Positions 34,531 through 44,136 of a stretch of DNA of 64,000 nucleotides are shown piece after piece. The stretch lies in the NCBI GenBank assembly GCA_035465395.1, contig DATHRK010000006.1, forward strand, positions 73,730 to 137,729, given 5' to 3'. Position 1 is the first letter of the stretch, and every line of letters begins with the position of its first letter. The DNA comes from DATHRK01 sp035465395 (GTDB taxonomy: Bacteria; Gemmatimonadota; Gemmatimonadetes; Longimicrobiales; RSA9). A program made the position numbers and the translations under genes. The notes beneath the pieces are model-generated. The model searched no databases. It saw nothing but the letters and a program-made list of their open reading frames with translations, and had not been told where the DNA came from.

Positions 34531-35862
34531 CTAGGCCTGCGCTACGAACTCCGGCGCCGCGGCCCCGCGTCCTACCCCGCGGTACTCGAAGCCCATCTCG
34601 CGCATCCGGGAGGGCTCGTAGAGGTTGCGACCGTCGAGGATCAGGGGGCGCCTCATCGACGTCTTCATACGCTCGAAATCGGGCCGCCGGTACGGCTGCC
34701 ACTCGGTGATGACGAGCAGCGCGTCGGCGCCCTCGAGCGCGTCGTAGTTGCCCTCGCAGTATGCGACGCGCTCGCCGAGGTGGCGCCGGGCCTCCTCCAG
34801 CGCCTGGAAGTCGTGCACGCGCACGTCGGCGCCGCGCTCCAGCAAGCCCTCGATCACGACCAGCGAGGGCGCCTCCCTCATGTCGTCGGTGCCCGGCTTG
34901 AAGCTCAGCCCCCAGATCGCCACGGTGCGCCCGTCCAGTCCTTGGGGAAAGCTTTCGTCGATGGCGTCGAGCAGCAGGCGCTTCTGACCCTCGTTCACGC
35001 GCTCGACCGCGTCCAGGATCACCGGATCGACCCCGGTCCTGCGGAGCGACGCCGCCAGCGCCTTCACGTCCTTGGGAAAGCAACTGCCGCCGTAGCCGAC
35101 CCCGGGGAACAGGAAGCGGGGACCGATGCGGTCGTCCGATCCGATCCCCTTGCGAACCGCCGACACGTCGGCCCCGACGGCGTCGCACAGGCGCGCGATG
35201 GTGTTCATGAACGAGATCCGCGTGGCCAACATGGCGTTCGCGGCGTACTTGGTGATCTCGGCGGAGCGGACGTCCATGTAGAGGATGGGGTTGCCGCTGC
35301 GCACGAACGGCTCGTGCAGATCCGTGAGGATGTCGCGGGCCTCCTCGGAATCGGTGCCGATGATGACCCGGTCGGGCTTCATGAAATCCGCGACCGCGCT
35401 GCCCTCCTTGAGGAACTCCGGATTGAAGGCCACGTGCACCGGGTGTGGCGTGCGCGCCTCGATCGTCTCGCGCACGCGATCGGACGTGCCGACCGGAATG
35501 GTGCTCTTGGTCACGACCACCTTCGGGCGATCCATGTGGTCGCCGATGGCCCCCGCGACGTCCAGCACGTGGCTCACGTCCGCGCTGCCGTCCTCGTCCG
35601 GGGGTGTGCCGACCGCGATGACGATGACGTCGGCCTGGCGAACGGCGGCTCCGACATCCGTCGTGAACCGCAGCCGCCCCTGCTCGAGATTCCGCTCCAG
35701 GAGGGCTTCGAGGCCAGGCTCGTAGATCGGGGAACGCCCCTCTCGAAGCATGTCGATCTTGGCGTCGTCGAGGTCCGCCCCCACGACATCGTTGCCCGAT
35801 TCGGCGAAACAAGTCGCCACCACCAGGCCGACGTACCCGGTGCCTATGACGGTTATATCCAT
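34531..35862 (-). CDS. ugd: UDP-glucose 6-dehydrogenase
   Basis: 443 residues. Oxidises UDP-glucose to UDP-glucuronate with two NAD. MDITVIGTGYVGLVVATCFAE is the NAD domain; AFNPEFLKEGSA and KYAANAMLATRISFMNT are family signatures; the catalytic Cys is in GYGGSCFPKDV. It supplies both plus-strand enzymes it faces (epimerase and decarboxylase). It lies 13 bases downstream of the DegT gene and is convergent with the UDP-xylose synthase, with a 4-base gap. Confidence 0.96.
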   Translation of the reverse strand: MDITVIGTGYVGLVVATCFAESGNDVVGADLDDAKIDMLREGRSPIYEPGLEALLERNLEQGRLRFTTDVGAAVRQADVIVIAVGTPPDEDGSADVSHVLDVAGAIGDHMDRPKVVVTKSTIPVGTSDRVRETIEARTPHPVHVAFNPEFLKEGSAVADFMKPDRVIIGTDSEEARDILTDLHEPFVRSGNPILYMDVRSAEITKYAANAMLATRISFMNTIARLCDAVGADVSAVRKGIGSDDRIGPRFLFPGVGYGGSCFPKDVKALAASLRRTGVDPVILDAVERVNEGQKRLLLDAIDESFPQGLDGRTVAIWGLSFKPGTDDMREAPSLVVIEGLLERGADVRVHDFQALEEARRHLGERVAYCEGNYDALEGADALLVITEWQPYRRPDFERMKTSMRRPLILDGRNLYEPSRMREMGFEYRGVGRGAAAPEFVAQA

Positions 35863-35875
35863 GCGCTGGATGCTC

Positions 35876-37012
35876 TCAGGTTCCGTCCGGAGCGCCTGCC
35901 TCGGTGGGCACGGCCTCGCGCAGCCCCGCCACCACGCGGTCGACGTGGTCTGCGGGCATCTCGGGGTAGATTGGCAAACTCAGTACCGTTTCGGCAGCGG
36001 CCTCGCTTGCCGGGAAGTCCCCGCGTCCGTAGCCGAGCGAGGCGAAGCACTGCTGAAGGTGCAGCGGCACGGGGTAGTAGACCTGCGTGGCCACCCGCTC
36101 CTCCGCGAGGCGTGCCCGGACCGCATCCCGATCCGGGATTCGCACGGTGTACACGTTGAAGACGTCGCCGTCGCCGATCGGCGGCAGGCCGATCGGCGTC
36201 CCGGCGAGGCCGTCGGCGTAGGCGGCGGCGACCGCGCGCCGACGCTCGATCCAGCCGTCCACGGAGGGGAGCTTCTCGCGCAAGACGGCCGCCTGGAGTG
36301 CGTCCAGGCGGGAGTTCGTGCCCACCATCTCGTGGTGGTACATCTGGCGCCCTCCGTGGACCCGGAGCTTGGCGACGCGCTCGGCGAGGTCGGCGTCGTC
36401 GGTGACGACCATGCCCGCGTCCCCGAACGCGCCGAGGATCTTGGTCGGGAAGAAGGACAGGCACCCGGCCAGCCCGACGGCGCCGGACCGGACGGTCCCG
36501 CCGCCCACCGGCCCGCTGGCCCCGAAGGACTGGGCGGCGTCCTCGATCAGGGCCATGCCGCGCGCGCGGCAGAGCTCGGCGACGCCGTCCATGTCGTCCG
36601 CCATCCGCCCGTACAGGTGGACCACGATCACCGCGCCGGTCCCCGGTTCGTACGCCGCCTCGATGGTGTCTCGCGTGAGGTTGAGGGTGAGGGGGTCGAC
36701 GTCGGCGAAGACGGGCCGGAGGCCCGCGTTCCAGACCGCTCCCGCGGTTGCGAAGAACGTGAACGCGGGCACGATGACCGGTGTGCCGGGCTCCAGCTCC
36801 AGCGCGCGCAGGGTGAGCAGAAGCGCGTCGGTGCCGCTCGCGCAGCCGACGGCGTATGCCGTGTCCAGGTACGCGGCGACCTCGGCCTCCAGCCCCTCGA
36901 CCTCGGGGCCGAGGATGAAGCGCTGGTCCGCGACCACGCGGCCGAGCGCACCGTCCAGCCGCGGACGCAGGTGCCGGTACTGTGTCTGGAGGTCGAGGAA
37001 CGGGACGGTCAA
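35876..37012 (-). CDS. DegT/DnrJ/EryC1-family sugar aminotransferase
   Basis: 378 residues. PLP enzyme. VPFLDL at the start, CASGTDALLLTLRAL for the phosphate, LIEDAAQSFGA and FFPTKILGAFGDAG with the Schiff-base Lys. It aminates a 3- or 4-keto nucleotide sugar; substrate unknown. The start is TTG at 37012, in a TTGA overlap with the (p)ppGpp gene stop. The family start VPFLDL follows at once, so TTG is well placed. Confidence 0.9.
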   Translation of the reverse strand: MTVPFLDLQTQYRHLRPRLDGALGRVVADQRFILGPEVEGLEAEVAAYLDTAYAVGCASGTDALLLTLRALELEPGTPVIVPAFTFFATAGAVWNAGLRPVFADVDPLTLNLTRDTIEAAYEPGTGAVIVVHLYGRMADDMDGVAELCRARGMALIEDAAQSFGASGPVGGGTVRSGAVGLAGCLSFFPTKILGAFGDAGMVVTDDADLAERVAKLRVHGGRQMYHHEMVGTNSRLDALQAAVLREKLPSVDGWIERRRAVAAAYADGLAGTPIGLPPIGDGDVFNVYTVRIPDRDAVRARLAEERVATQVYYPVPLHLQQCFASLGYGRGDFPASEAAAETVLSLPIYPEMPADHVDRVVAGLREAVPTEAGAPDGT

Positions 37013-39207
37013 TCGAGCTCCAGGTCGGCCTCGTTGAAGTGCTCTCGCCGCTCCGCCGACAGGACCCCGTCCACCGTGCGGATCTCGCGCATGACCTTCT
37101 TCAGGTGATCGAGGTTCTGGACCTCGACCACGAACGAGCCGGTCATGCCGCCTTCCACGGCCTTGATCTCGGCCGACTGGATGTTCGTGCCGGTCTCGGT
37201 GATGGACTTCGAGATGTCCGAGAGCAGGCCGCGGCGGTCGTCGCCGTCCACCTCCAGGCGAACGAAGAAGCGGTCACCGCTCTCCGCCTTCCACTCGATC
37301 TCGACGCGGCGGTCGGGGTTGCGTGAGAGGTGCAGCACATTCGGGCAGTCGGTGCGGTGGATGGAGATTCCACGCCCTCGCGTGATGAAGCCGATCACCT
37401 CGTCTCCCGGCACCGGCTGGCAGCACTGGGAGTAGCGCACCATCAGGTTCTCGAGGCCCTGGATGCGGACCCCACGCCCGGAACGCCGCACGCGGTCGAC
37501 GAGGCGCTCGAAGGCGGACGGAGGCCTGCGCGGCGCGGCCTCCACGTCGTACAGCTCGCGCATGATCGCGGCGATGCCCAGCTCGCCGCGACCGAGCGCC
37601 GCGAGGATGTGCTCCCGGGTGGGCAGCGACAGCGCCTCGGCCGCCTTCTCGAAGTCCTCGTCGGACGGCTTCGAGCGGCGCGCTTTCTTCACCTCGCGAT
37701 CGAAGATCTCCTTCCCCAGGGCGACCGAGGAATCGAACTCCTCCTGCTTGATCCACTGGCGGATCTTCTGGCGGGCCCGCGCCGTCTTGACGAACCCCAG
37801 CCAATCACGCGAGGGTCGCTGCTTGGCGTCCGTCAGCACCTCGACGGTGTCGCCGTTCTTGAGCTGGCGGGAGAGCGGTGCGATGCGGCCGTTCACGCGC
37901 GCCCCCGAGCAGTGCAGACCCACTTCGGTGTGCACCGCGAAGGCGAAGTCGATCGGGGTGGCGCCCTTGGGCAGCTGCTTCACGTCTCCGCGCGGAGTGA
38001 AGACGAAGATCTCGTCCTGGAAGAGGTCGATCCGGAGGAACTCCATGAACTCCTCCGGCTCGCGCGTGTCCTGCTGCCATTCCAGCACCTGCCGGAACCA
38101 GGACAGCGTGTCGTCCACCTCGTTCCCGCTCGCCCCGCCTTCCTTGTACCGCCAGTGCGCCGCGATTCCGTACTCCGCGGTCCGGTGCATTTCGGCGGTC
38201 CGGATCTGGATCTCGTACAGGCGCCCGCCGGGCCCGAACACGGTGGTGTGCAGCGACCGGTACATGTTCGACTTGGGCGTGGCGATGTAGTCGTGGAAGC
38301 GTTCCTGCAGCGGCGTCCAGCGGTTGTGGATGACGCCCAGCGCGTGGTAGCAGTTGGCGACGTTGTCCGTCACGACCCGGATCGCCATGAGGTCGTAGAT
38401 CTCCTCGTAGCTGGCCTTCCGCATCCGCATCTTCCGGTGGATGGACCACAGGTGCTTGGGCCGGCCGTACACCTCGCACGGGATCCCGGCCTCCTTGAGC
38501 TCCTCCTCCAGCGGAACGCGGAAGCGCTCGACCAGCTCCTCTCGTTCGGCGCGCTTCTCGCGGATCTTGCCGACCAACTCCCCGTAGGCCTCCGGCTCGA
38601 GGTGCTTGAAGCACAGGTCCTCCAGCTCCCACTTGATCTGCGCCATCCCGAGGCGGTGCGCGAGGGGAGCGTAGATCTCACGCGTTTCGAGCGCGATCCG
38701 CCGCCGCTTCTCCTCTTTCAGGTGATCCAGCGTGCGCATGTTGTGCAGGCGGTCGGCGAGCTTGACGATGATCACGCGTGCGTCCTGCGCCATCGACAGC
38801 AGAAGCTTGCGGTAGTTCTCGACCTGCTGCTCGGTGCTCGTGCGGAACTTCACCTTCCCGATCTTGGTCACGCCGTCGACGATCAGCGCCACGTCGTCGC
38901 CGAACTCGGTGCGGATCTCCTCCACGGAGACGCCGGTGTCCTCGACGACGTCGTGGACCAGCGCCGCGGCGATGGAGGACGTGTCCAGGTGCAGGTCGGT
39001 GAGGATGCGGGCGACCTCCACCAGGTGGACCGTGTACATCTCGCCCGACGCACGCTGTTGATCGCCGTGAGCCTGCTCCGCGAATGCGTAGGCGCGCGCG
39101 ATGAGGTCCACGTCGAGCCGGTCGGATACGGGCTCGACGGCCTCACGGAGGCGGGGCGGAAGGGATTCCAGCCCGCCGCCCGGGACGGTGGCAGGCGCGG
39201 TACTCAT
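37009..39207 (-). CDS. bifunctional (p)ppGpp synthetase/hydrolase (Rel/SpoT type)
   Basis: 732 residues. HD hydrolase domain at about 40-190, with ALVHDVVEDT and VKLADRLHNMRTL keeping the metal ligands. Synthetase domain at about 225-370 (GRPKHLWSIHRKM, YATPKSNMYRSLHTTV-like segment, IQIRTAEMHRTAEYGIAAHWRYK). TGS domain at about 400-460 and a C-terminal ACT domain at about 650-725. The intact HD residues say it can degrade as well as make the alarmone. It sits inside the polysaccharide run: 42 bases after wecB and coupled to the DegT gene by TTGA. Confidence 0.94.
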   Translation of the reverse strand: MSTAPATVPGGGLESLPPRLREAVEPVSDRLDVDLIARAYAFAEQAHGDQQRASGEMYTVHLVEVARILTDLHLDTSSIAAALVHDVVEDTGVSVEEIRTEFGDDVALIVDGVTKIGKVKFRTSTEQQVENYRKLLLSMAQDARVIIVKLADRLHNMRTLDHLKEEKRRRIALETREIYAPLAHRLGMAQIKWELEDLCFKHLEPEAYGELVGKIREKRAEREELVERFRVPLEEELKEAGIPCEVYGRPKHLWSIHRKMRMRKASYEEIYDLMAIRVVTDNVANCYHALGVIHNRWTPLQERFHDYIATPKSNMYRSLHTTVFGPGGRLYEIQIRTAEMHRTAEYGIAAHWRYKEGGASGNEVDDTLSWFRQVLEWQQDTREPEEFMEFLRIDLFQDEIFVFTPRGDVKQLPKGATPIDFAFAVHTEVGLHCSGARVNGRIAPLSRQLKNGDTVEVLTDAKQRPSRDWLGFVKTARARQKIRQWIKQEEFDSSVALGKEIFDREVKKARRSKPSDEDFEKAAEALSLPTREHILAALGRGELGIAAIMRELYDVEAAPRRPPSAFERLVDRVRRSGRGVRIQGLENLMVRYSQCCQPVPGDEVIGFITRGRGISIHRTDCPNVLHLSRNPDRRVEIEWKAESGDRFFVRLEVDGDDRRGLLSDISKSITETGTNIQSAEIKAVEGGMTGSFVVEVQNLDHLKKVMREIRTVDGVLSAERREHFNEADLELD

Positions 39208-39249
39208 GCGAAGGAAGCTACCTGCGACGCGGTGAAAACTCTAGCGGGG

Positions 39250-40344
39250 TCAGCTTCCCCGGGCCTCGGCCCAGGACGTGAGGAAATCGGCGATCCGCTC
39301 GGCCGCGCGTCCATCCCAGAGTTCGGGACGCTCTGCTGTTCGCACCGCTCCAGCATCCGCGCATGCGTTCAGGATCTCCGCCTTGGTACGGCGCGGGACG
39401 AGTCGGTTGGTGCCCTGGGTGATCGTCACGGGCCGCTCGGTGGTAGAGCGGAGCGTGACGCACGGCACGCCAAGGTAGGTTGTCTCCTCCTGCACGCCGC
39501 CCGAGTCCGTGAGGACGAGGCCGGCGGCGTCCGTCAGCCCCACCATCTCCAGATAGCCGACCGGCTCCAGTACCGCCACTCCTCCGAGATCCTCCACCAG
39601 CCCGTGTCGCTCGGCGCTCTGCCGCGTGCGCGGATGCATCGGGAACAGCACTGCCCGCTCCTCGGCCAGTGTGCGGAGTGCGCCGAAGATCTCGGCGAGC
39701 TGATGCGGGTCATCCACGTTGGAGGGCCGGTGCAGGGTGACCAGGGCGAACGTGCCAGGCTCCACGCCGTGCCGCTGAGCCGCCCCGAGCGCCCGCGCCG
39801 CCTCCAGGTGCAATGCGAGCGTGTCGATCATGGTGTTGCCCACGAAGTGCACCCGCTCGGCAGGAACGCCCTCGCGCGCCAGGTTCTTCCCCGCGTCGCG
39901 GCTCGTGGTGAAGAGGAGGTCCGAGATCTGATCTGTGAGCACCCGGTTGATTTCCTCGGGCATGCGCCGATCTCCGCTCCTCAGGCCGGCCTCCACGTGC
40001 GCCACCGGCACGTGCCGCTTGGCGGCCACCAGCGCGCACGCAAGGGTGCTGTTCACGTCGCCCACCACGATGACGAGGTCCGGCGCCCACTCGCACATCG
40101 CCGGATCGAAGAGGCGCATCACGTCCGCGGTCTGCTCCGCATGCGTGCCGCTCCCGACCCCGAGGTTGACGTCCGGGTCAGGCAGGCCGAGCTCCACGAA
40201 GAAGTCGCCCGACATCGCGCGGTCGTAGTGTTGCCCCGTGTGGACGAGCCACTGCTCGACGTCCTCGCGTCCGGCCAGTGCCGCCATGACGGGAGCCACC
40301 TTCATGAAGTTCGGGCGGGCGCCGACGACGTGCAGGACCCTCAT
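39250..40344 (-). CDS. wecB: UDP-N-acetylglucosamine 2-epimerase (non-hydrolysing)
   Basis: 364 residues. Converts UDP-GlcNAc to UDP-ManNAc. GARPNFMKVAPV, HTGQHYD, GDVNSTLACALVAAK, HVEAGLRSGDRRMPEEINR and TDSGGVQEE are the standard motifs. The ATG overlaps the WecA-like gene stop as ATGA. A dehydrogenase (62145-63509) that could act on the GlcNAc form is 20 kb away. Confidence 0.94.
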   Translation of the reverse strand: MRVLHVVGARPNFMKVAPVMAALAGREDVEQWLVHTGQHYDRAMSGDFFVELGLPDPDVNLGVGSGTHAEQTADVMRLFDPAMCEWAPDLVIVVGDVNSTLACALVAAKRHVPVAHVEAGLRSGDRRMPEEINRVLTDQISDLLFTTSRDAGKNLAREGVPAERVHFVGNTMIDTLALHLEAARALGAAQRHGVEPGTFALVTLHRPSNVDDPHQLAEIFGALRTLAEERAVLFPMHPRTRQSAERHGLVEDLGGVAVLEPVGYLEMVGLTDAAGLVLTDSGGVQEETTYLGVPCVTLRSTTERPVTITQGTNRLVPRRTKAEILNACADAGAVRTAERPELWDGRAAERIADFLTSWAEARGS

Positions 40345-41372
40345 GGTTCGAACCCTTCCCTGGTGGCCCGGGCCGGGGGACGTTCGCCGGCCCGTTCGGC
40401 GCGCGCGCGCGTCAGCAGCATGAGCACCGCCAATGCGAGCATCGCCGCGGTGGCCACGACGAAGAACGGTCCGGGCCGGGCCGGACCGAACAGGGACAGC
40501 GCGGCCAGACCCGCGGAGGCTATCGCGTAGGCCGCCGCGACGGGACCGTGCCCCCAGCCCGAGTTCGCAAGCACCTGGTAGACGTGGCTCCGGTGTGCCT
40601 GCGCGAGGTTCTCCCGCCGCGCGATGCGGCGGGCCATGGTCAGAACCTCGTCCACCACGAGCGGACCCAGGGGAAGGAAGGCGTGCGCGACGGACCAGCC
40701 GCGCGTCCCCATCGTCCAAAGGCCGAGCAGGACGAACGTCGCCCCGAGCGCGCCACTGCCGACGTCTCCCATGAAGATCGTCGCAGGCGGGCGGTTGAAC
40801 AGCAGGAAGCCGAACGCCGCGCCGGCGAGCGCGAACGCGGCCCAGGCTTCGGTGCGCGAGGACAGCGCGACTGCGCTGAACAGCGCGAACGTGAGCGCGG
40901 TCACGCCGATGAGGCCGTCGATCCCGTCCATGAAGTTGACGACGTTGATCGATGCGATGGTCACGAACGTCCAGGCGGCGACGATCAGAGCAGCCTCCGC
41001 GGCGCTTCCGTGCGGACGGACCTCGAGGGCCGTCGTCCCTGCCACGACCACCCCTGCCAGCGTGTGCGCGACCAGGCGCGTGCGCGGAGCCAGGGTGCGC
41101 CGGTCGTCCAGGAAACCGATGGTCGCAACCAGCCCCACCGCCGTGGCGCTCGCGACCGCCGCTCCTCTGCTGACGAGAGAGGGCGCCAGCGCGAGTGCCG
41201 GGATCAGCGGCAGGACGATGCCGATCCCGCCCGACGTGGGGGTGGGGCGGGCGTGCGAGCTTCGATCGTTGGGCACATCGAGCCAGTCCCGACGGCGCGC
41301 CCATGAGCGCACCGCCGCCACGACGATCGCAGCAGCCGCCGCCGCAGCTCCGAAGGCGAGCGCCACGCTCAC
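40341..41372 (-). CDS. WecA/MraY-family undecaprenyl-phosphate sugar-1-phosphate transferase
   Basis: 343 residues, about 10-11 membrane helices. PNDRSSHARPTPTSGGIGI, LDDRRTL, NVVNFMDGIDGL, FMGDVGSGALG and the HRSHVYQ loop are the family's catalytic segments. It attaches the first sugar phosphate to the lipid carrier and so starts the repeat unit. GTG start, coupled to the heparinase-family gene by GTGA and to wecB by ATGA. Confidence 0.9.
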   Translation of the reverse strand: MSVALAFGAAAAAAAIVVAAVRSWARRRDWLDVPNDRSSHARPTPTSGGIGIVLPLIPALALAPSLVSRGAAVASATAVGLVATIGFLDDRRTLAPRTRLVAHTLAGVVVAGTTALEVRPHGSAAEAALIVAAWTFVTIASINVVNFMDGIDGLIGVTALTFALFSAVALSSRTEAWAAFALAGAAFGFLLFNRPPATIFMGDVGSGALGATFVLLGLWTMGTRGWSVAHAFLPLGPLVVDEVLTMARRIARRENLAQAHRSHVYQVLANSGWGHGPVAAAYAIASAGLAALSLFGPARPGPFFVVATAAMLALAVLMLLTRARAERAGERPPARATREGFEP

Positions 41373-43150
41373 GGGGTCGCCCCCACACCGGCCTGTGCGG
41401 AGTCGAGGCGTATCGCCAGGTTCGCGTCACGTCCGTCGTTGGCGCGAATGGTCATGACGACCGCGGCGCATTCTTCGGCCACGCCGAATGCAGGAAAGCG
41501 GACGCCCCGCACGGCGCCGTGACCGCCGGCGAGAGTGCGTACCTCATCGTACCCCGCGGTGCGCAGGACCAGGGTTCCCACGGGCGCGACGAACGTCGGG
41601 GGCGCCGCCCCCGCGGGCTGCCAGGACGGGTCAAGGTGCAGCGGTACGGTGACGCGGCCCCGCCACCTCCGGTCCACGCGGTCGCGGATCGTCCATGTGG
41701 CGCCCTCCCCATGAACCTCGCGGCAATGGAGGGCCTTGGAGTGGTAGGCGCGGCACTCCCCGCGGAAGCGGTAGGCTCCCTCGTCGGAGCTGCTCTCCAC
41801 CAAGCGCGCGCGAGGCCGCCGGCCGACGCGGAAGGAGGACCAGATCTCGGCCTGCTCGGCCTCACCGAGCTTCGCGGTGTTATGCGCACCGGTGCTGCGG
41901 GCGTACGACCTGTCGGCGTCCAGGCCATAGTCCCTCACCCCGGTGTCCACGACCACCGGCGCACCTTCGATCCAGAGCTCGAAGGAAAGCAGATCGCAGT
42001 GTGCGTGGCCCGGCTGGTCCGCCGCCCCGAACGCTCCGCAGCGGGTGAGAAATTTCGTGCGGCGAGCGGGCTCGGCCCAGCCGTGGAAGCCGGACGCGGC
42101 CAGGTCGATGACTCCCGCCGGCTCGGGCGGGGACCACGCCAACACCGCTCGCGCGATCGAGGCCAGCGCCGCGGGCGTGAGGGCGTGGCCCGCGGCCGCG
42201 TCGCCGAATTGGTGCCAGGACCCGTCGGGCCGCACGAACACGCGCGCCGCGCTTGCCATGCGCCGGCCGATCGCGTGCTCCGCCGCCCACCGACCGCCCT
42301 CCGTGGCCTCTGCGATCGCGACCGCTTGGAGGAGGTCCTCCAACACGAGCGCGTGGTACATGGGCGACCGCTCGTAATGGACGCCATCCGCCAGCACCTG
42401 GCGACGTAGCTGGCGTCGCAATCCGGCCCGGCCGCGGCGGAGCAGGCGCTTCCCGGTCGGAGGCGGCAGGACGGCGCCCGCCAGGATGAGCGCGGTGTAG
42501 TTGCGCACCACGTGATTGCCGCCGACGTGGTGCTCGACACATCGCGCCAGGTAGCGGGCCTGGTGTTCGAGGCTCGCGACCCACCGGGCGAGGAACGCCG
42601 GGTCCAGGTCGTCCGCGACGAGCGCGAGCGCTCGGACCCAGCGCACGATCCGCGTGGATGTCGGGTAGGGATCCCAACCGTCCCCGAGCTGATCGGCCGT
42701 CGCGTCGATCCAGCTCGAGACCAGCTTTCGGAGGAGATCCAGGTGTCGGTCCGCGCCGTTCGCGCGGTAGGAGCGCGCCAGACTCTCCGCTATCTCGAAG
42801 TAGTGAAGGTGGTACGTCCAGAGCCGGCTCTCCACCCTGGCGGTCCAGTCCGGCAACGACCCGAGATCGCGGGTGAGCCCCTGAAAGCGAAAGAGCCCGC
42901 GCGCAGCGTCTTCGGCAACCTCCGAATGCGTGCGAGGCAACCCGCGGTCGTCGGGGAACGACTCCACGACCGGTCGCAGGACACGCAGCGTGGCCGCGAC
43001 GGCGGCGAGGGCATCTCCGGCGGGTGGGAAGGAGCGCGGCTGGATCGCGTGACGCAGGGCACCACGCACCAGGGGCCGGAGGGGCCGGGCCACGATCTGT
43101 CGGACGCCGAGACCGCGCACGGTGCGGAGCCACAGGAGGACGCCCTTCAT
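41369..43150 (-). CDS. heparinase II/III-family protein
   Basis: 593 residues. An N-terminal alpha/alpha toroid (about 30-330, with WTYHLHYFEIAESL and GNHVVRNYTALILAG) and a C-terminal beta-sandwich with GHAHCDLLSFELWIEGAPV and STGAHNTAKL. This is the architecture of heparinase II/III-type polysaccharide lyases. There is no signal peptide, so it would act in the cytosol or at the membrane. Close relatives are often found beside bi-domain oxidoreductases in polysaccharide loci. Substrate unknown. Coupled on both sides (ATGA and GTGA). Confidence 0.85.
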   Translation of the reverse strand: MKGVLLWLRTVRGLGVRQIVARPLRPLVRGALRHAIQPRSFPPAGDALAAVAATLRVLRPVVESFPDDRGLPRTHSEVAEDAARGLFRFQGLTRDLGSLPDWTARVESRLWTYHLHYFEIAESLARSYRANGADRHLDLLRKLVSSWIDATADQLGDGWDPYPTSTRIVRWVRALALVADDLDPAFLARWVASLEHQARYLARCVEHHVGGNHVVRNYTALILAGAVLPPPTGKRLLRRGRAGLRRQLRRQVLADGVHYERSPMYHALVLEDLLQAVAIAEATEGGRWAAEHAIGRRMASAARVFVRPDGSWHQFGDAAAGHALTPAALASIARAVLAWSPPEPAGVIDLAASGFHGWAEPARRTKFLTRCGAFGAADQPGHAHCDLLSFELWIEGAPVVVDTGVRDYGLDADRSYARSTGAHNTAKLGEAEQAEIWSSFRVGRRPRARLVESSSDEGAYRFRGECRAYHSKALHCREVHGEGATWTIRDRVDRRWRGRVTVPLHLDPSWQPAGAAPPTFVAPVGTLVLRTAGYDEVRTLAGGHGAVRGVRFPAFGVAEECAAVVMTIRANDGRDANLAIRLDSAQAGVGATP

Positions 43151-44136
43151 GATGCCGCGACCGTCGCCCGGAGGCCGTCGGCCAGGCGCACGCGGGGCCG
43201 CCAGTCGGTGGCGGCCCTGAGCGCCTCCGTGCGCACGACGAGGGTGCCTCGCAGGCGCTCGAGGGCCTCCGACGTGATCGGCGCCGGGAGGCCCAGCGCA
43301 CGTGCGAGGTCGCCGGCCCGGGCGAGGGCGAACAGCACGGCATCCGGGACCGAGATCAGCCGCGCCTGGCGGCCGACCGCGGTAGCGAGCATGCGCACCA
43401 GCTCGGGCGTCGACACGCTCTCATCATCGGCCACGGTGAAGACGCGCCGGCTCGCGCCGGGCGCCGTCGCTACGGTCACGATGGCGTCGATGAGATTGTC
43501 GATGTAGACGAAGCTGCGTCGGTTGCGTATGCCGCCGAGCGGGACGACCGGCAGCACCCGCACCATACGGAGAAGCCGCCGCATGTTGCCCGGGTTCCCC
43601 GGCCCGTACACCAGCGGAGGGCGCAAGACGCACCAGTCCGGCAGGCCGGCGGAGAGACGCGCCGCGAGCGCTGCCTCGGCCGAGAGCTTGCTGCGGCCGT
43701 AGGGGGTCGACACCGCCTCTCCGCCCTCCACCTCCCCGGCCGCGGACGGGCCGCCGCGCTCGCGTTCGGCCGCAACGGCGGCAATGGAACTCACCAGGAC
43801 CAGCCTGCGCACGCTTCCCGCGTCGGCCACCTGATCGGCGAGTCGAGCGACGGCGCGGTGGTTCACCCGGTCGAACGCCTCCTCGTCGAGCGCCTTACGC
43901 CCGCGGCGGTGCGCCCGGCCAGCCGTGTGCACGACGACCGCGACGCCGTCGAGAGCCGCGCGCCACTCGGTGTGGTCGCCCAACTCGCCTACCGCCAATC
44001 CCTCCACGCCAGCGGGGATCGGCGAGGCCGCGTTGCGCACGGCGCCGCGCACCGGCACCCCCGACGCGTGGAGCTGGCGGCACAAGGCCGAGCCGAGGAA
44101 TCCGTTCGCCCCGGTGACCAGGACGCGCCCGGTCAC
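43147..44136 (-). CDS. NAD-dependent nucleotide-sugar epimerase/dehydratase
   Basis: 329 residues. TGANGFLGSALCRQL binds NAD. The Ser is in LVLVSSIAAV and the Tyr/Lys in STPYGRSKLSAE. The C-terminal half (RRSFVYIDNLIDAI) resembles WbpV/WcaG-type epimerases working on UDP-N-acetyl sugars. Precise reaction unknown. GTG start in a GTGA overlap; its stop overlaps the heparinase start. Confidence 0.85.
   Translation of the reverse strand: MTGRVLVTGANGFLGSALCRQLHASGVPVRGAVRNAASPIPAGVEGLAVGELGDHTEWRAALDGVAVVVHTAGRAHRRGRKALDEEAFDRVNHRAVARLADQVADAGSVRRLVLVSSIAAVAAERERGGPSAAGEVEGGEAVSTPYGRSKLSAEAALAARLSAGLPDWCVLRPPLVYGPGNPGNMRRLLRMVRVLPVVPLGGIRNRRSFVYIDNLIDAIVTVATAPGASRRVFTVADDESVSTPELVRMLATAVGRQARLISVPDAVLFALARAGDLARALGLPAPITSEALERLRGTLVVRTEALRAATDWRPRVRLADGLRATVAAS

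Noticed and set aside
40335..40350. GGTTCGAACC, resembling a tRNA T-loop
   Set aside because: It encodes the C-terminus of the WecA-like transferase, and no cloverleaf surrounds it.
37330..40530. A 3.2-kb open frame on plus opposite the (p)ppGpp gene and wecB
   Set aside because: Its translation has no recognisable domain, and both minus-strand genes are well supported. High GC leaves antisense frames open.
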